A DNA stretch of 64,000 bases from Eudorina sp. 2006-703-Eu-15 (lineage: Eukaryota > Chlorophyta > Chlorophyceae > Chlamydomonadales > Volvocaceae), in the NCBI GenBank assembly GCA_003117195.1, contig BDSI01000134.1:250501-314500 (forward strand). Reading direction: 5' to 3'. Made by a program: the position numbers and the translations under genes. The notes beneath the pieces were generated by a model that was given only the letters and a program-made list of their open reading frames with translations, had not been told where the DNA came from and ran no database searches. Positions 1 to 12,499 of the stretch are shown piece after piece (position 1 is the first letter of the stretch; each line of letters begins with the position of its first letter).

Positions 1-2171
1 AGAGGGGAGGGAGGGGTCGTGTATGTACTCTCATCGGCGGGGCCGCCCATTTTTGTCCTGTGTGGCGGTTGAGCTGTCGACGAACTGAGGCTGTTGGTTT
101 GAATCGGCAGACGTGTGAGGTTCTGCAGCCACAGCCGCATGAAAGGATGACACTACGCTGTCAACTGACCAGTCCTCCAAACCCACACCCACAAAACCTC
201 ATTCCATGCGGTGCGCCGACAGGAACGGCGCCAGGACGGCCCGTACCGGGCCCCCCTTTCACGGCAGTCGGCGCAGTCCCAAAATATGCCAACCGATTTC
301 CTGTGCCTCGCCCTGCCACCTCGACAGCAACAGGCCGTGTCCCGCGCAAGCTCCGTCATGCTCCACCGAGGGCGGGGCGTGGGCGGGAGGGTCTGCCGCG
401 GAATCCGGCGACGGCCCTCAGCGTGGCGCAGCGCGCGGTGTGGGACATCCTGCCCAACGGCCAGCAATTCTGTTTTTCCAGATACCGGTACTATGGAGTC
501 ATACCGGGGGTCTTGCTTCACTTCACTTGCAACATCCTTCACTCCTCCCAATGCAAGGCACGATGAGCAGTGTAGGCGGCCTCATGAGCGGGTGGGCCGC
601 CTGCTCCTGGAGCGGGGCGCTGCAGGGCCACCGCCGACTCGCGACGTGCGCACGGCCACGCGGGTAACAACACAGACACGTGAGTAACAACACGGACCAC
701 CTCTGCGCCTGTCGCGCCGAGGACGCAGCGGGGACCTGACCCCCACACTCTGTGGACACTCCTCGCCCCAACCTGCGGGGCAGTGCTACCCCACGAACGA
801 GGGCCTCTCTTCTCCGCGGAACGAAGACCCACCGCAACGAGGGCTAACAATAACACAAAAAAATTCGATGACCCACCGCAATGGAGACCTATCCAAACCT
901 CATACAGACCCACCGCAGACCCACGAGGGCTGAACTTATCAACGACGAGAGAACCGGATGCGGTGCAGTTTGGTGCGGTGCGGTGCGGTGCGCTACTGCG
1001 GCGCGCGTTTGATCGCTGCCGCATGATGTGCCTCTCTCTGTCCCCGCATGGGGTGGGGTGGGGTGGCGCGCTGCATCACCCCCGCTGACACCAGAGGCTG
1101 GAACACGCGCCCCCTCCGCCCTTGCGACGGGTGCACGATGTGGTGCAGGGCCCACCTCCCCCCGTCCCTTGAAGAAAAGCGCGACACAGGTAACACAGCC
1201 CCCACGGCCGCCTTCGAGATCTTGATCCTACTAGCAGCTACCACCAAATAGCAATGCGCGCATCGGCGCTGATCGGACACCCCCCGCGGGGCGGTGGCCC
1301 CGAACCGCCCTCCGTCCTCCTCTCCGGCCTTGGCACCACAGAAATCACGGCGACGGTGCCCGGCTGAAGCACGCGCACCGCATACCGCCCGAGGTGACGG
1401 CGCGCGACGGTATCCCCGTTCCGAGCTCAACGAGAAGACTCTTTTAAGGGGGGAAGCGCCCCGGACGGCCCATGTGCCTCCTGTCCCAGCTGGGGATTTT
1501 CGAGCTGCGCTTGGGCCGCGCCGCGCCGCGCCAAGGCCGATTCGGCCGTAGCGCCTCCACACCTCGCTGACACCCCCCTCGCATCTACAGTATCCAACGA
1601 ACAATGGCATGCGTCACTGAATTCTATTGCCGTACCAACGCCCCGTACCGCTCCCACAGGAGTCTCGCTGTACGTCGCGCCGCTTGCCGGCGGTCGCAGC
1701 CGGCGGCGGCAGAGGGCCGCCGCTCGCCCCCCGGGACGCGCGCTCCCCGAGGCACGTAAGAGACACCAACGGAGAAAAGAAACCCCCCAGGGCCTTCAAC
1801 GGCGTTGAGGGCCGCTCTTCGCATCCGGATATGCCCCCGGAGGATGTCACAGGCCTCCTCGACGCCCGGGCGCACCGACCCGCGGGTCCGTCCGTTCTTC
1901 CCCCTCTCGGGACACATGGCAGAGGTAGAGTCACGATCAGACGCACATTCAGCGGCGGCCAGGGTCAACAACAGGGCGCCATCCGTTGCCCCTTGCCTCG
2001 GCCCTTGCTCCGCTGCCTTGACCCCCGAAAGCTACCTAGGCGCCGGAAACCCCCGCCGGCCATCCCATACATCACCCACCACCACCACCACCACTACCCC
2101 ACACACCGCCACAAGCACGATGTCCCAACCGCGCGACCCCCTCCCCCCTCCCCCTCCCCCCTCCCCCGACC
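1..2171. other. Gene-free left flank
   Basis: I see no exon chain I can defend here. The open frames are Arg/Pro/Ala-rich frames of the kind random GC-rich DNA produces, with no recognisable domain and no consistent splice phases. It holds short simple repeats (GGTGC runs near 965-995, a CCACCA run near 2075-2095) and one GACCCGCGGGTC palindrome at 1877-1888. It probably contains the 3' UTR of the minus-strand gene that ends at 2172. Confidence 0.5.
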
Positions 2172-5100
2172 TCACAGGCCCAGGTCGTCGTCGCTGTCCT
2201 CCGAGTCGCTGACCACCACATCCATCTGGTCGGCCCCCGGGCGGCCCCGACGGGGCGGCGGCGGGAAGTCGTCGTGCTCCAGCAGCGTGGACAGCGGCGG
2301 CGGCTTCTGGCGGGAGGGCGGCCGCGCGGAGGTGCCGGCCATGTCCTCGCCCACGAGACCTGCCAGCAGCAGGAGGAGGGGGAGGAGCAGGATGAGGAGC
2401 AGCAGGGGGAGGAGGGGGATCAGGAGGAGGAAGAGGAGGAGGAGGAGCAGCACGAGGAGGAGCAGCAGGTTCCAGTCGGGGGCCTGAAGGGAGCCGTGGA
2501 AGGGAGCCGTGGACTGACTGTCGTGGAGTTGCACCCACCATCATCAGTTCATCACCATCTGGTGTCTACACGGCCAGCCGCCACGCCGCGCCACGCCACG
2601 CGCAACCCCTACCCACCCCCACCCCACCCCACCCCACGCGCCACCGGCCTCTCTCGACCGCCCGAAGCACCCGCCCGCCCACCTCCACCCCACCTTGCGC
2701 CTTGACGCTGGGCCCCGACACCGGCCGGCTGCCCCGGTACGTCGCCGGCGCCGCGCTCTGCGGCCGCCCGCCCAGCGGCCGGCCACCGCCGCCGGAGCGG
2801 CCCAGCAGCCCCGCCCCCGACGCCAGCATACCCATCTGCTGCTCTGGCGTCCACAGGTGCAGCGCCTCCGGGGGCGGCTTCTGGCGGCTGGGCGGCCGCT
2901 GCAGCTGCATCGCAATGTTGGCCTGCCAGACCGAGGGGTCGAGCTCCACCTCCCCCCTGGAGCCGGGAGGTCGGGCGCTCTGGACCTGGCGGGTGGGCGG
3001 CCGCGGCACGCCCTGCCCCTCCGCCGCCAGCAGCCGCGCCTCCGGGGGCATCTCCACCGCCGACACCGGGGCCCCGACGCCGGTCTCCGACTGAGCGCCG
3101 CGAGGCGAGGGGAGGGGAGGGGAGGGGAGGGGAGGGGAGGGGAGGGGAGGGAGGGGAGGGGAGGGGAGGGGAGGGGAGGGGGGGGGGGGGGGGAGGGGAG
3201 GGGAGGGGAGGGGAGGGGAGGGAGGGGAGGGGAGGGGAGGGAGGGGAGGGGAGGGGAGGGGGGGGGAGGGGAGGGGAGGGGAGGGGAGGGGAGGGAGGGG
3301 AGGGGAGGGGAGGGGAGGGGAGGGGAGGGGAGGGAGGGGAGGGGAGGGGAGGGGAGGGGAGGGAGGGGAGGGCAGAGGCCGGCCGGGGCGAGGGAGGAGG
3401 GCCGGCGAGGAGGAGGGGGGAGGGAGGAGGGCCGGGGGCGAGGGTGGGGTGGGGCGGGGCGGGGACCGGAAGGTTGGTTAAGGAGAGCGCGGTCAGGGGG
3501 CAGGGCGAGGAGGAGTCGTGTGTGTTTAATGAGAAGTGCGTGTGTGCGGGGCCGCCTCGCCTGGGTGCATTGGCCATTGGGCCTGTCTCTCTCGTCGGAG
3601 CTCGGACCGCATGTGCCGGCCTGACGGCTGGGAGGCGCGCCCCCGCGCTCTGCGTGTGCGCGGCCGCAGCCCCCCGGGTACCCCAAGCCTCCACAGTCCA
3701 CACCCCTCCCGCGTCGCGCCGTGCCCCCACCGACACAAACAAACGCCCCACGTGACACATCGTATGCCTCTGGCATGACGGGTTCCCCTCACCACCACCC
3801 ACCTTCCCATGCACCTGCGGCTTCGCCCATCGAACGCCCGACGCGGGCCGCCCCGCCGCCGCCGCGGCGGCGGCGGCGCCGGCGGCGCCGCCGCCGGTGG
3901 GGCTGAGCACCACGCCGTCGGCCGTGGCCGCCGCCGCCGCCGCGCCGGGCCGCCCGCGGCTGCTCAGTGGCCGCGCCGCCAGGGCCTGAAGGCTCCCGGC
4001 GCCTCCGGCGCCCTCGCCCGGCTGCCCGGCCCCGAACGCGCCCTCCCGCGCACTGACCCCCCACGGCGGCGGGATAGCCGAAATGGACGTCTTCGGCGAC
4101 GGCGACGACAGGACCTTGCCGCCGCCGCCGCCGCCAGCGCCTCCGCCACTGCCGCCACCGAGGTACCCAGCCGTCACGTGCGCATATTCGCCGCTGGACG
4201 GACCCGTGGGTCGGAGCATGGAGTTGCCGGAGCTTGCGGCGGCGGCGGCCGCCGCCGCCGCCGCGCGGCGGTCGCCGCGGCCCGGGGGCCCCGCCGCCAG
4301 GTCGGGGGAGGAGGGGTTACTGGCCATGAGCAGGTCGGAGCTGTTGATGGCTGCTGCTGCGGCGGCGGCGGCGGCGGCGGCGGCGGCCGCGGCGCTGTTG
4401 GGGTTGGGGTTGGGGGTGAAGAGGGAGGCGGAGAGGCCGCCCAGATCGACCTACAGGTCGGGGGCGGGGACACCGGGGGGTTCAAGAAGAAGCAAACACA
4501 CACGCGGGGGAAGACACACACAAACACACACACACACACGGGGGGACAGTCTACATCTTCACTTTTTCATTAGGTCGGTATCATCAGCAAACAGTGCTTA
4601 CACTCCCGCACACACACCTGTTTTATGATGGCGTGGTGGTTGCCGCTTTCCGCCGCCAAGGCGATGCTGCGGGGCGTGTTGGAGTCCCCGCGCCCTAGGG
4701 AGGAGCTGCTGACCACGGCCGCGGTGGCGGGCCGCAGATCTAGGGCGTTGGAGAAGGCCATCGCGGAGGCTGCTCGGGACCGGACAGGCGGGGGGAGAGG
4801 GTGTCGGGGGTGGGTGGGGACGGGCGTGGCGGTAGGATGCAGGGTTGGGTTAAGTGGAGTGAGGGGCAAATGAATGGGAGGGGAGAAGGGGGATGGGCGC
4901 GGAACGCCAGCCACCGCGGGTAACTGCAACTTGGCAGGACAGGACAGGACAGGACAGGACGAGGCGAGGCGGGGCCCTGGGGCGCTGGGGCCCTGGGGCG
5001 CTGGGGCGGGGGGAATGGAATGGGCTCCGGGGGGCTCCGCGGGAACGCTCAGCGCGGCGCCGCCGCGTGCAGGCCCCTCAGGGACTGGCGCGCGGCGCAC

Positions 5101-8100
5101 CGTACTTCCGTCCGTGCTTCCGTCCGTGCTTCCGTCCGTGCTTCCGTCCGTGCCTCCGTCCGTACTTCCATCCATATCTCCATCCACCGTACATCCGTAC
5201 GTCTCTAGCGGGAGACCCAGCCCACCGAACCACGCAGGAACACAACCATGTGTATCTAGTGCGTACGGAAAAAGTGTGTTGGACACATGTTCCCACCCAC
5301 CGCGGGACGAGAGGCGCCGCGAGCCCCGGGGCGAGTCCAGGAGGGCCGCGGGGCCAAGCGGGTCGTCGTCGCTGCTGCCGCCGTCCAGCAGCGCAGCCAC
5401 GTCCGCACCCATACCCATGCCGTGGCCGTCGTCGTACAACTGCGCCGTCGTGCCGGCCGCGAGCACGCCGCTGACGCGCGCCGGCGGCGACGGACCCGAG
5501 CCGAGACCCGTGGGGCTGCGACCCATGGGTTGCGGGTTCGTGACGCTGATGCGGACGCCGCCGCCGCCGCCGACGGCCGCCGCCGCCGCCGACGTGCCGC
5601 CGCTGCCTATGCGCTGCAACAGCCCGTTACCCTGCGACGACGACGAGGAGGACGACGCCACAACGCCCGCCGCCGTTGACCCCCGCGGCCCTGTGTTCAG
5701 CCGCGGCATGCCGACCGGCGGCGTCGCCAGCGCCCCCGCGAGGCCGCCGGCGCCGCTGCCCGTCCGCCTGACTCCCACCTCACGCACGCCGCCGCCGCCG
5801 CCGCCGCCGCCACCCGCACTGCCAGCGCCGAAGCCACCGCCGCCGCCGCCGCCGCGGCCGGGTCGGCGCAGCGACGGCGACGAGGCCGTGTGCAGCGCGG
5901 GCGGGCTGTACGGCGAGTCCTCCTCTTCCGTACGAATGCTGGCGTTACCCGGAGAACAAGGCGCCGACTCTTCGCTGTCCCCGCTGACGCCCAGCCCCGA
6001 TGTGGCGGCGGCGGAGGCGGGGGTGGTGACCATACGTTGCATGTACTGGTCGAGGGTGAGGCCGCTGAAGACGTTGGAGGCGACGGGCGACACGGACTCC
6101 TCGTCCTCCTCGGGAATGTCATCGTACCTGCCGTACATGCCGTACCCGCATCAAGAGTGGTGGCGGAGGTGACCGCGCCGAGGTGATATCATGATACACG
6201 CGCTCCCCTCCCCGCCCTGGGCTGGCTTGTGGGTCGCCTCCGCCTCCCTTCCCCACCCGGACCGAGGACATCCCCAACCCTCCCCGTCGCCGACCTCGTC
6301 ATGTGGGGAGCCTGCCTCGCGCACAGCACACAGCACACAGCGCATAGCACAGCACACGGCAGCCCCAGCCTCTGCCCCCTCTCCACGCATCCGCACCCCC
6401 AGCACCCGCACCCCCAGTACCCGGCCCCGCATCCTCACCCGAAGCTGGCCGATGCGCCCTCCATCTCCCGCAGCGGCGGCCCCCCGCCGAGCAGGTGGAG
6501 AAAGGGCCCAGCCCCGCCGCCGCCGCTGCCGCCCGACCCCGAGCGCAAGATTGAGGCGGGCGGGTGCGGCTGCTGCGGGGGCTGCTGCTGGGGTGTGTGT
6601 GTGTCGCCGGGGCATGCAGCGCGGAGCAAGGACAAGGGGCAAGAACGGGGTTCAAGCGGAGGACTTGACGGGGCGGGGCGTGATGTGACAAGGCGGGCCG
6701 GGGGGAGGTCAAGAGCAGACGCCGCCCGCTGACGTCGTTGTGCCCGTCGACCCGACCAGCGGCCGATATCTGCAACTCAGAGGCTCAGGTCCCAGCGCCC
6801 ACAGGCGCCGAGTCAGCAGTCCCTCCCCATCCCAGTCACAACCCCCCCTTTGGAGAGAGACGCCCCCGGAAGACCTCCCCCGGGCAGGGAGGGGGTAGCC
6901 TGCGGGCCTGCTGGCTGCTGGCTGCACAGCCGCCGTCGCTGTGACCTCCGGGCCGCCCTACTCCGGTTGCAGTTCCAATCCTTGCCTTGCAGGTGCCGTA
7001 CCGGCAAAATCAAGGAGGGCAAAGGATTGGCCGCCGGGCGGGGTGTGTGTGTCTGTGTATGGGCCGCGCCGGCTCCTCCTGCATCCCCGACCGCTGCCGC
7101 TGCAGCTGCTGACCCTGTTGGCCACGCAGCTCCCCGGGCTATATCCATGCAGCCACCAGCCTAGACCCCTCTCTTCCCGGGACGGGCGGACCCGGCCGCA
7201 GGTTCAGCACCTCATAGTCCACCCACCCTCCCTGCGCACCGGACGGCCCCCGCCCCCCCCTCTCCCTGTGAGCCTTCCCCTCCCCCCCCCCGAGAAGGTG
7301 AGAGCCTTCCGCCCCGCAGTGCCCCACCTGGCTCGCCCCCGCCAGCCCCAGATCGGCGCCCGTGCCCGTGGCGGTGCCCCGCTGCATCGACCGCATCCCC
7401 GACAGCGCCGTGGTGGCGCGGGGACCCGCCTGCTGCTGCTGCTGCTGCGCCGCCGCCGCGCCGCCGCCGCGTGCCTGCGGCTGTGGGTGTTGGGGCTGCG
7501 GCTGCGGTGGCTGGGGTGCTTGTGGTGCGTGTGCTTGTGTCTGCTGACTTTGCTGCTGCTGTGGCGGCAGCTGATGGTGATGGAGATGTTGGGATGCTTG
7601 CGGTGCCTGCTGTGACTGCGTGGCAGCTAGAGACTGCGGGTGCTGCAAATGAGACTGCTGTGGCTGCTGCTGCCCCAGGACCTGTGTGTAAGGCTGAGGC
7701 TGAGGCTGAGGTTGCGGCAGGGGTAGCCCGGGGGTTTGCGGCACCGGGTGGGGGTGGGGGGGTTGAGGGTCGCCGCATCTCCCCGGGTTGCCAGGGGCTG
7801 CACCCGGGGGGGGCAAGGGGCCCTGAGCCTGGGTGGGTGCTTGTTTAATGTGTCCGCCGGGGCCCGGGCCAGGGCCGGGGCCGTGTGACACGCCGCTGGC
7901 CGTCGACGGCTGCGCCGTGGGTCGCGGCGCCGGGGCACCGTACGCCTGGAATATTCGCGCGCCGTTGGCGGCCGCCGGGTCGCCTGTGCTGCTGGCGGTT
8001 GACTTGCGGAGCATGTTGGCTGGGGGGGTACTGCCGCTGAGCGCTGAGAGGTTGGGCACCGATTGGGCGAGGGGGTGCTGGGGCTGGGGGGAGGGCTGCT

Positions 8101-8278
8101 GTCGGCTGGTGGGCCGGTGGCCAGAGCTCTGTGACGTGCGGCCACTGGGGGGTTGTAGGTACGGCGATTGCGTTACGGCGGTTGAGCGAGACGCCGGTCG
8201 GCTGCACGGCGGTGGAAGGAGGGGCGGGGGAGCGCAGCCGCGGTGCGGCACAGACGGCGAAAGGTCACGACTTTCCAT
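2172..8278 (-). CDS. Disordered low-complexity protein, seven exons
   Basis: The function is unknown. Seven minus-strand exons join in phase: 8278-7328, 6587-6439, 6127-5301, 4769-4618, 4450-3815, 3090-2694 and 2359-2172. Together they give 1,100 codons with GT-AG at each intron. The start is ATG at 8278; the stop is TGA at 2172-2174. The N-terminal third is Gln/Pro/His-rich. Exon 3 opens with an acidic stretch ([14 protein letters not shown]) followed by a more ordered segment ([14 protein letters not shown]). The middle has Gly and Ala runs. A motif PPSRQKPPP occurs twice, in exon 6 and in exon 7, and the protein ends in an acidic Ser/Asp tail ([14 protein letters not shown]). No enzymatic domain or membrane segment is visible. 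The large intron between exons 5 and 6 holds a GGGGA array. The repeated motif and acidic tail suggest a scaffold or regulatory protein, but that is inference. The exon 1 to 2 junction is the least certain, because acceptors at 6587, 6584 and 6581 all keep frame. Confidence 0.65.
3104..3374. repeat. GGGGA pentanucleotide array in intron 5
   Basis: About 270 bp of GGGGA units, with occasional GGGA shortening and one run of G at 3179-3193. It lies in the intron between exons 5 and 6 of the gene at 2172-8278. On the coding strand it reads as CCCCT, close to the acceptor at 3090, so it doubles as a long polypyrimidine tract. Confidence 0.95.
5097..5168. repeat. 12-bp minisatellite (CTTCCGTCCGTG)
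   Basis: About five tandem copies, degenerating rightwards into CTTCCATCCATA-like units. It is located in the intron between exons 3 and 4 (5300-4770) of the gene at 2172-8278. Confidence 0.85.
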
Positions 8279-10803
8279 ATGCAGAGTTCGTGGCTGGTGG
8301 GGATACTGATAAAGTTTATCAGCATGTATTAAGAGTGATGTAGGTGCGAGGTTGCTAGTGCGTGTTAGCTGTCAGCCAGCTCACACCTGCCATCCTTGGT
8401 AGCTCTTGATGGGTTGTCTTTGACATGTCCTGACTGGCTCGATTGCGTTGCACGCGTCACGACCACATCCTCGTCATGTGCTTCACCAGACGCTCCTGCG
8501 GAACCTCGACACTGTGCGTTCCCTGGTGTGCGGCATGTGAACACAGTTGCGCCTGATCGTCACGACTCCGGCAATGAAATGCAGTCCGACAAAACTAGAT
8601 TCACAAATACTAACCGGTGCTGTTCGGGCGAGTACCACCTTCAGCTAGTTGTAATGATGTCCTCACGCCTCCTGAGGGATGAGCTGAGTTCTGCACCCCA
8701 ATGCGAGTAACAGGGCGTTTCCCTACGCTACCATTTGCGGAAACAGTCGCCAGAGCTGCCGTTTCTGCAGGGCCAAGCGGCATCTTCCAGCGCGCGCGTG
8801 CAGCTCTCAACGCGTTTCACGCATATCAATAGCATATTTATTACATGATAAATGGAAGCAAGTTCACTGCTTGGTTTTCAAGTTGAGTCATTATCCTTCA
8901 TCAGCCACACCTACATTAACATTATTACCTACAAGACTACAAGGGAAATACAGCAGTTATCTGTGTCGTGTATTACAGCAACAATAATCTGCCAACCACA
9001 CCGCTGTCGTGCAGTCGAAGGAATACTTCGTTCCTGCGGTCCCATGTAAAGAAACGAAGTGGCCTTAAGACTTGAGGAATATGTAGATCTCCTTAAAATT
9101 TCAGAATGTGTCCAATTTTGCAAACAACGTCAATTACAACAATAAATCTAGTGGCTGGATTCCGACACAGTCACCAACAGATACCTCCCAGATATCAGCA
9201 CACTTGCGGCAAACACCCTGAAACCCTTAACAGTTGCTGAGACTCCGCGTGCCACCCGAGTGAAAGAAGATTCACCACCGCTTACTAAAACCCGCCCGCT
9301 TGCGCCTGCTCTGACCGGCGCACTGGCAAGTAACTGTGAGAGGGGTTTGGGTGACAGGCTGCCAGGCTACTCTGAAACCTTCTATGATGGAGGAACCGTG
9401 ATGTTCGGCTGGCTGGCAGGTTCAGGGAGGTGGTACGACGGGATTCTGGTGAGGGCGTGCTACCGCGTGTGCCTGGGTGCTCCTGACTCTTGGTGAGTGC
9501 CGCCATGATAGCAACGCGGAGGATGCTCAAGCAGAAAAACATGACCTCTCATTGATACCGTATGCTCTCATCGAGGTGTGGCGCTAACCATGGTTGAGGC
9601 GGTCGAGGAGGGTTGAGGCAGTCTCGCTTCTCTGGCGGAGCAATCTATACGCAACGGCCCGCACACGCGCTTGTTTGTAACTACTGATTGCTGACAGTAT
9701 CGTTATGACGGGAGACTTAGGCTGTCGTCATGAGCTTTCAGCCGTGTGACCCGCAGCAGAGGGCAGCAGCGAGGAACTCACCAGCGTCAAGCTTCGTTCG
9801 ATGCATCGCCGGTGAAACGCCCATCCGCGCCGTCGCAAATGGCCCGCACTTCAACTTGTATAGGTAATGTTATCTGCTGCGCGCGGCCTTATCGCGCTGC
9901 GTCGTGACGTTTGCGGTCCATTTTGTCGACTGCCCCAAATACGGCCCCAATGGAGAACTATGTTCTCCTCTGCCTCTGCGACACAGCGACAAAATAATTT
10001 TGTTTCTAAATATTATACAACACAGCAGAGTTCTTTTCCGAAGCGATGGACTTTATCATACCTCGGCCAACGACCTGGCCATCAGCTGGATAATCATCCA
10101 ACAAAGTTGTATTTCTCCCACAGGGCCAACCCTGTTCGAAAGACGAAATTTAGTTAGGTCAAAGTAACTGCAAACTTTCCATCATGAGGAACCGATTAAA
10201 CTGTCTGCATTCCAAATGGCGACCGAAAGCCTTCGGACCCAAAAAATGGCGTTTCGCTGAACCGCCATGTGCATGCATCACCCTGACCATTTGGCGCGCT
10301 GTCAACATCCCCAGATCAAGTCCTGTCAGGCAGCTGAAAAAATAACTTTGTCACGGCGCCAACCAGTCTTGGCCAAACCGGGCCAAACATACGGTATGAA
10401 GGGAACGCAAAAGCGCCTGTACTTGGACAGCGTTCGGCAAACGTTGTCGCACACAGCACAACCAGCGCTACATGGTACGCAACCGCGCGCTAGGAGTCAA
10501 CGTAATTGCGCGTCGCTGTCCGCCCCGTCCCGACAATTCTTCCCTGAAACAAAGCGATGCTTACGGCTTGCTTGTGCTTGGTTATATACTTGCGGCAAAC
10601 ACCGTAACGCAACGCCGGCGGGACCATGCCGCGTCTCCCTCTCAGGTCTTAGCGGTCCGTTCGAAACGCGAAGCGCTACCCGGCACGGGCCGCCCATCCG
10701 GGTACCGTCATCGCCGTACCCCGTCGTTACGGTCCAACTAACCGTACGCGCACAGAAAGCCATTCAGCATATGCTGCTGCATTTTCTCCAGCCACTCGGC
10801 GTG
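8279..10803. other. Intergenic region, lower GC
   Basis: Base composition drops clearly compared with the flanking genes (AT-rich stretches near 8820-8960 and 9990-10030), and no frame shows a domain or a consistent splice chain. It should contain the promoter of the minus-strand gene starting at 8278 and the 3' UTR of the minus-strand gene ending at 10804. Confidence 0.6.
8306..8322. promoter_or_regulatory. Inverted repeat CTGATAAA-G-TTTATCAG before the ATG
   Basis: A perfect inverted repeat with 8-bp arms around one base, 28 bp upstream of the ATG at 8278. It is AT-rich in an otherwise GC-rich setting. It could be a protein-binding site in the 5' UTR or core promoter, but it could also be chance. 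Confidence 0.35.
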
Positions 10804-10930
10804 CTACCCGAACAAATTAATGCTGGTCTTGCCGCCTGGAGGTTGCAGCACCACTTTGCCGCAAAAGGCGCCCTTCTGCGGCGAGAAGTCCCCCTTGGGG
10901 CTCACCATCCCGCCGCCGCCGCCGCCGTAC

Positions 10931-10971
<41 letters not shown>

Positions 10972-12499
10972 CCCGTACCCGCCGCCCCCGTACCCGCCGC
11001 CCCCTCCGGCAGCTCCATAGCCACCCCCGCCATAACCGCCAGCCTGGCCGTAGCTGTTTCCGGCGCTGTAGCCGCCCCCGGCACCATAATTGCTGGCCGG
11101 GGCAGCCCCGTAGGCATTGCTGCCGTAGCCGCCATTTGCGTAGGCACTGCCTCCGTAGCCACCATTCCCGTATCCCGCGCCCGACCCCCCGGCCCCTACC
11201 CCATAACTGCTCCCGCCGTACGCTGCGCCCCCTTTGGGACTGAGCGCGCTGTACGCGCCGTACGAACTGCTCGCGCCCGCTGCCCCACTCGGCGTGTTCA
11301 CATACGACGACTGCGCGCCGTACGCGCTGTACGGAGAGGCGTAACTGCTTCCGGGCGTCGCGCCGTACGCGTTACTGCTTCCGTAGCCGCCTCCACCGCC
11401 GGCTCCATACGCGCCCCCGCCATTTCCGTATCCGGCGGCCGAATATGGCGAAGCCCCCACGCCGTACGACGAGTACGACGATGGCAGCGCTGCAGGCTGC
11501 GACACCGCCCGCCGGCCGCCCGAGGCCGGTCGCCGGTTTATGGGCGGCAGTTGTAGCTGGGACGAGAGGTCTGTGGCGGCCGAGGCGCCGTACCCACCGC
11601 CGTACCCCGCTCCCTGCAATGTCAGTCACGCGCAGTGGCGGGTCGGGGACGAGGTGCAAGTGAGGTGCCCTTCGAGACCGACGCAGTTCCAGACCGTCTC
11701 GGTTCTTTTCCTTTTCCTTTTCCTTTTTGGGGGACCGAGTCACGGCGGCTGCAGGCGTCCGTTGACTCCGCATGCACCGCCCCCCAAAGTGGACCGCGGC
11801 GGCATCCTCGGCGTCCCAGCAGCCCAGAGACCCGAAAGAGGACCCGCCGCTCGCTTTCACCCTCCCTTGTTGCTTGGCTCCGCACGCACCGCGCCGCACC
11901 GCACCGCACCCGGGGGGTGGGTGCCCGCGCGCGCGACACGTTGCCGCGTGTTGCCGTAGCCGGTACATAATCCAGCTTTCCAGCCCGTTACCTCGTCCTC
12001 CGACATGCGACGGGCTCGACACGCCCCGTCCTTCGCTGCAAACCCCGCTTACATCCACAGTTCCACACCTGTTGAACCTAAATCTTCGCCGCCCGAGGGT
12101 ATGCCTGGAGACGTACACCCACATCCGAACACCCGTCATGTGACCGGACCGAATCGTACTTGATGACCGTTTGCGACGCCACTGGGCGGACCACGGCGGA
12201 AACCCACCTGCGCCGAGTACTGGTTGCCGTACCCCGCGGCTCCGTAGCTTGTGGATGAGGAGTCACCCCCGCCGAAGCTGATGGAGGATGCCCCACCGGG
12301 GGGCTGCATTGCTCGCCGGCCCGCGAAGGAACCCGCTGCGCGTAGGCCAATGGGTACAGCGGCAGCGAAGCAAGTTGCGGCAGGACACGAAGAACAGTAA
12401 TTCTTGCATTGGTGTCGATAACATCCTTGCGAGCAAGGAGGTGAAGGAATTGAGGGGCTGGGAGCTGCACTTACGTGTGCCGTAGACGGCCGGCTGCAT
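10804..12499 (-). CDS. Gly/Tyr-rich protein with Jupiter/HN1-like PPGG motifs
   Basis: Three minus-strand exons join in phase (12499-12475, 12335-12208, 11613-10804), giving 320 residues. The 25-bp first exon encodes MQPAVYGT and is followed by a GTAAGT-type donor. Exon 2 carries AMQPPGGASSISFGGGD. The protein ends with VVLQPPGGKTSINLFG just before TAG. Paired motifs of this kind, PPGG plus Ser/Ile and a small hydrophobic end, one near the N-terminus and one at the extreme C-terminus, are the hallmark of the Jupiter/HN1 family and related plant proteins, several of which bind microtubules. Between them lies about 230 residues of Gly-Tyr-Ala-Ser repeat (YGGGGY, SAYGA units), far longer and more Gly-rich than in animal homologues. 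No signal peptide or membrane span is present. A microtubule-associated or condensate-forming role is inference. A purely structural Gly-rich protein is the alternative. Confidence 0.6.
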
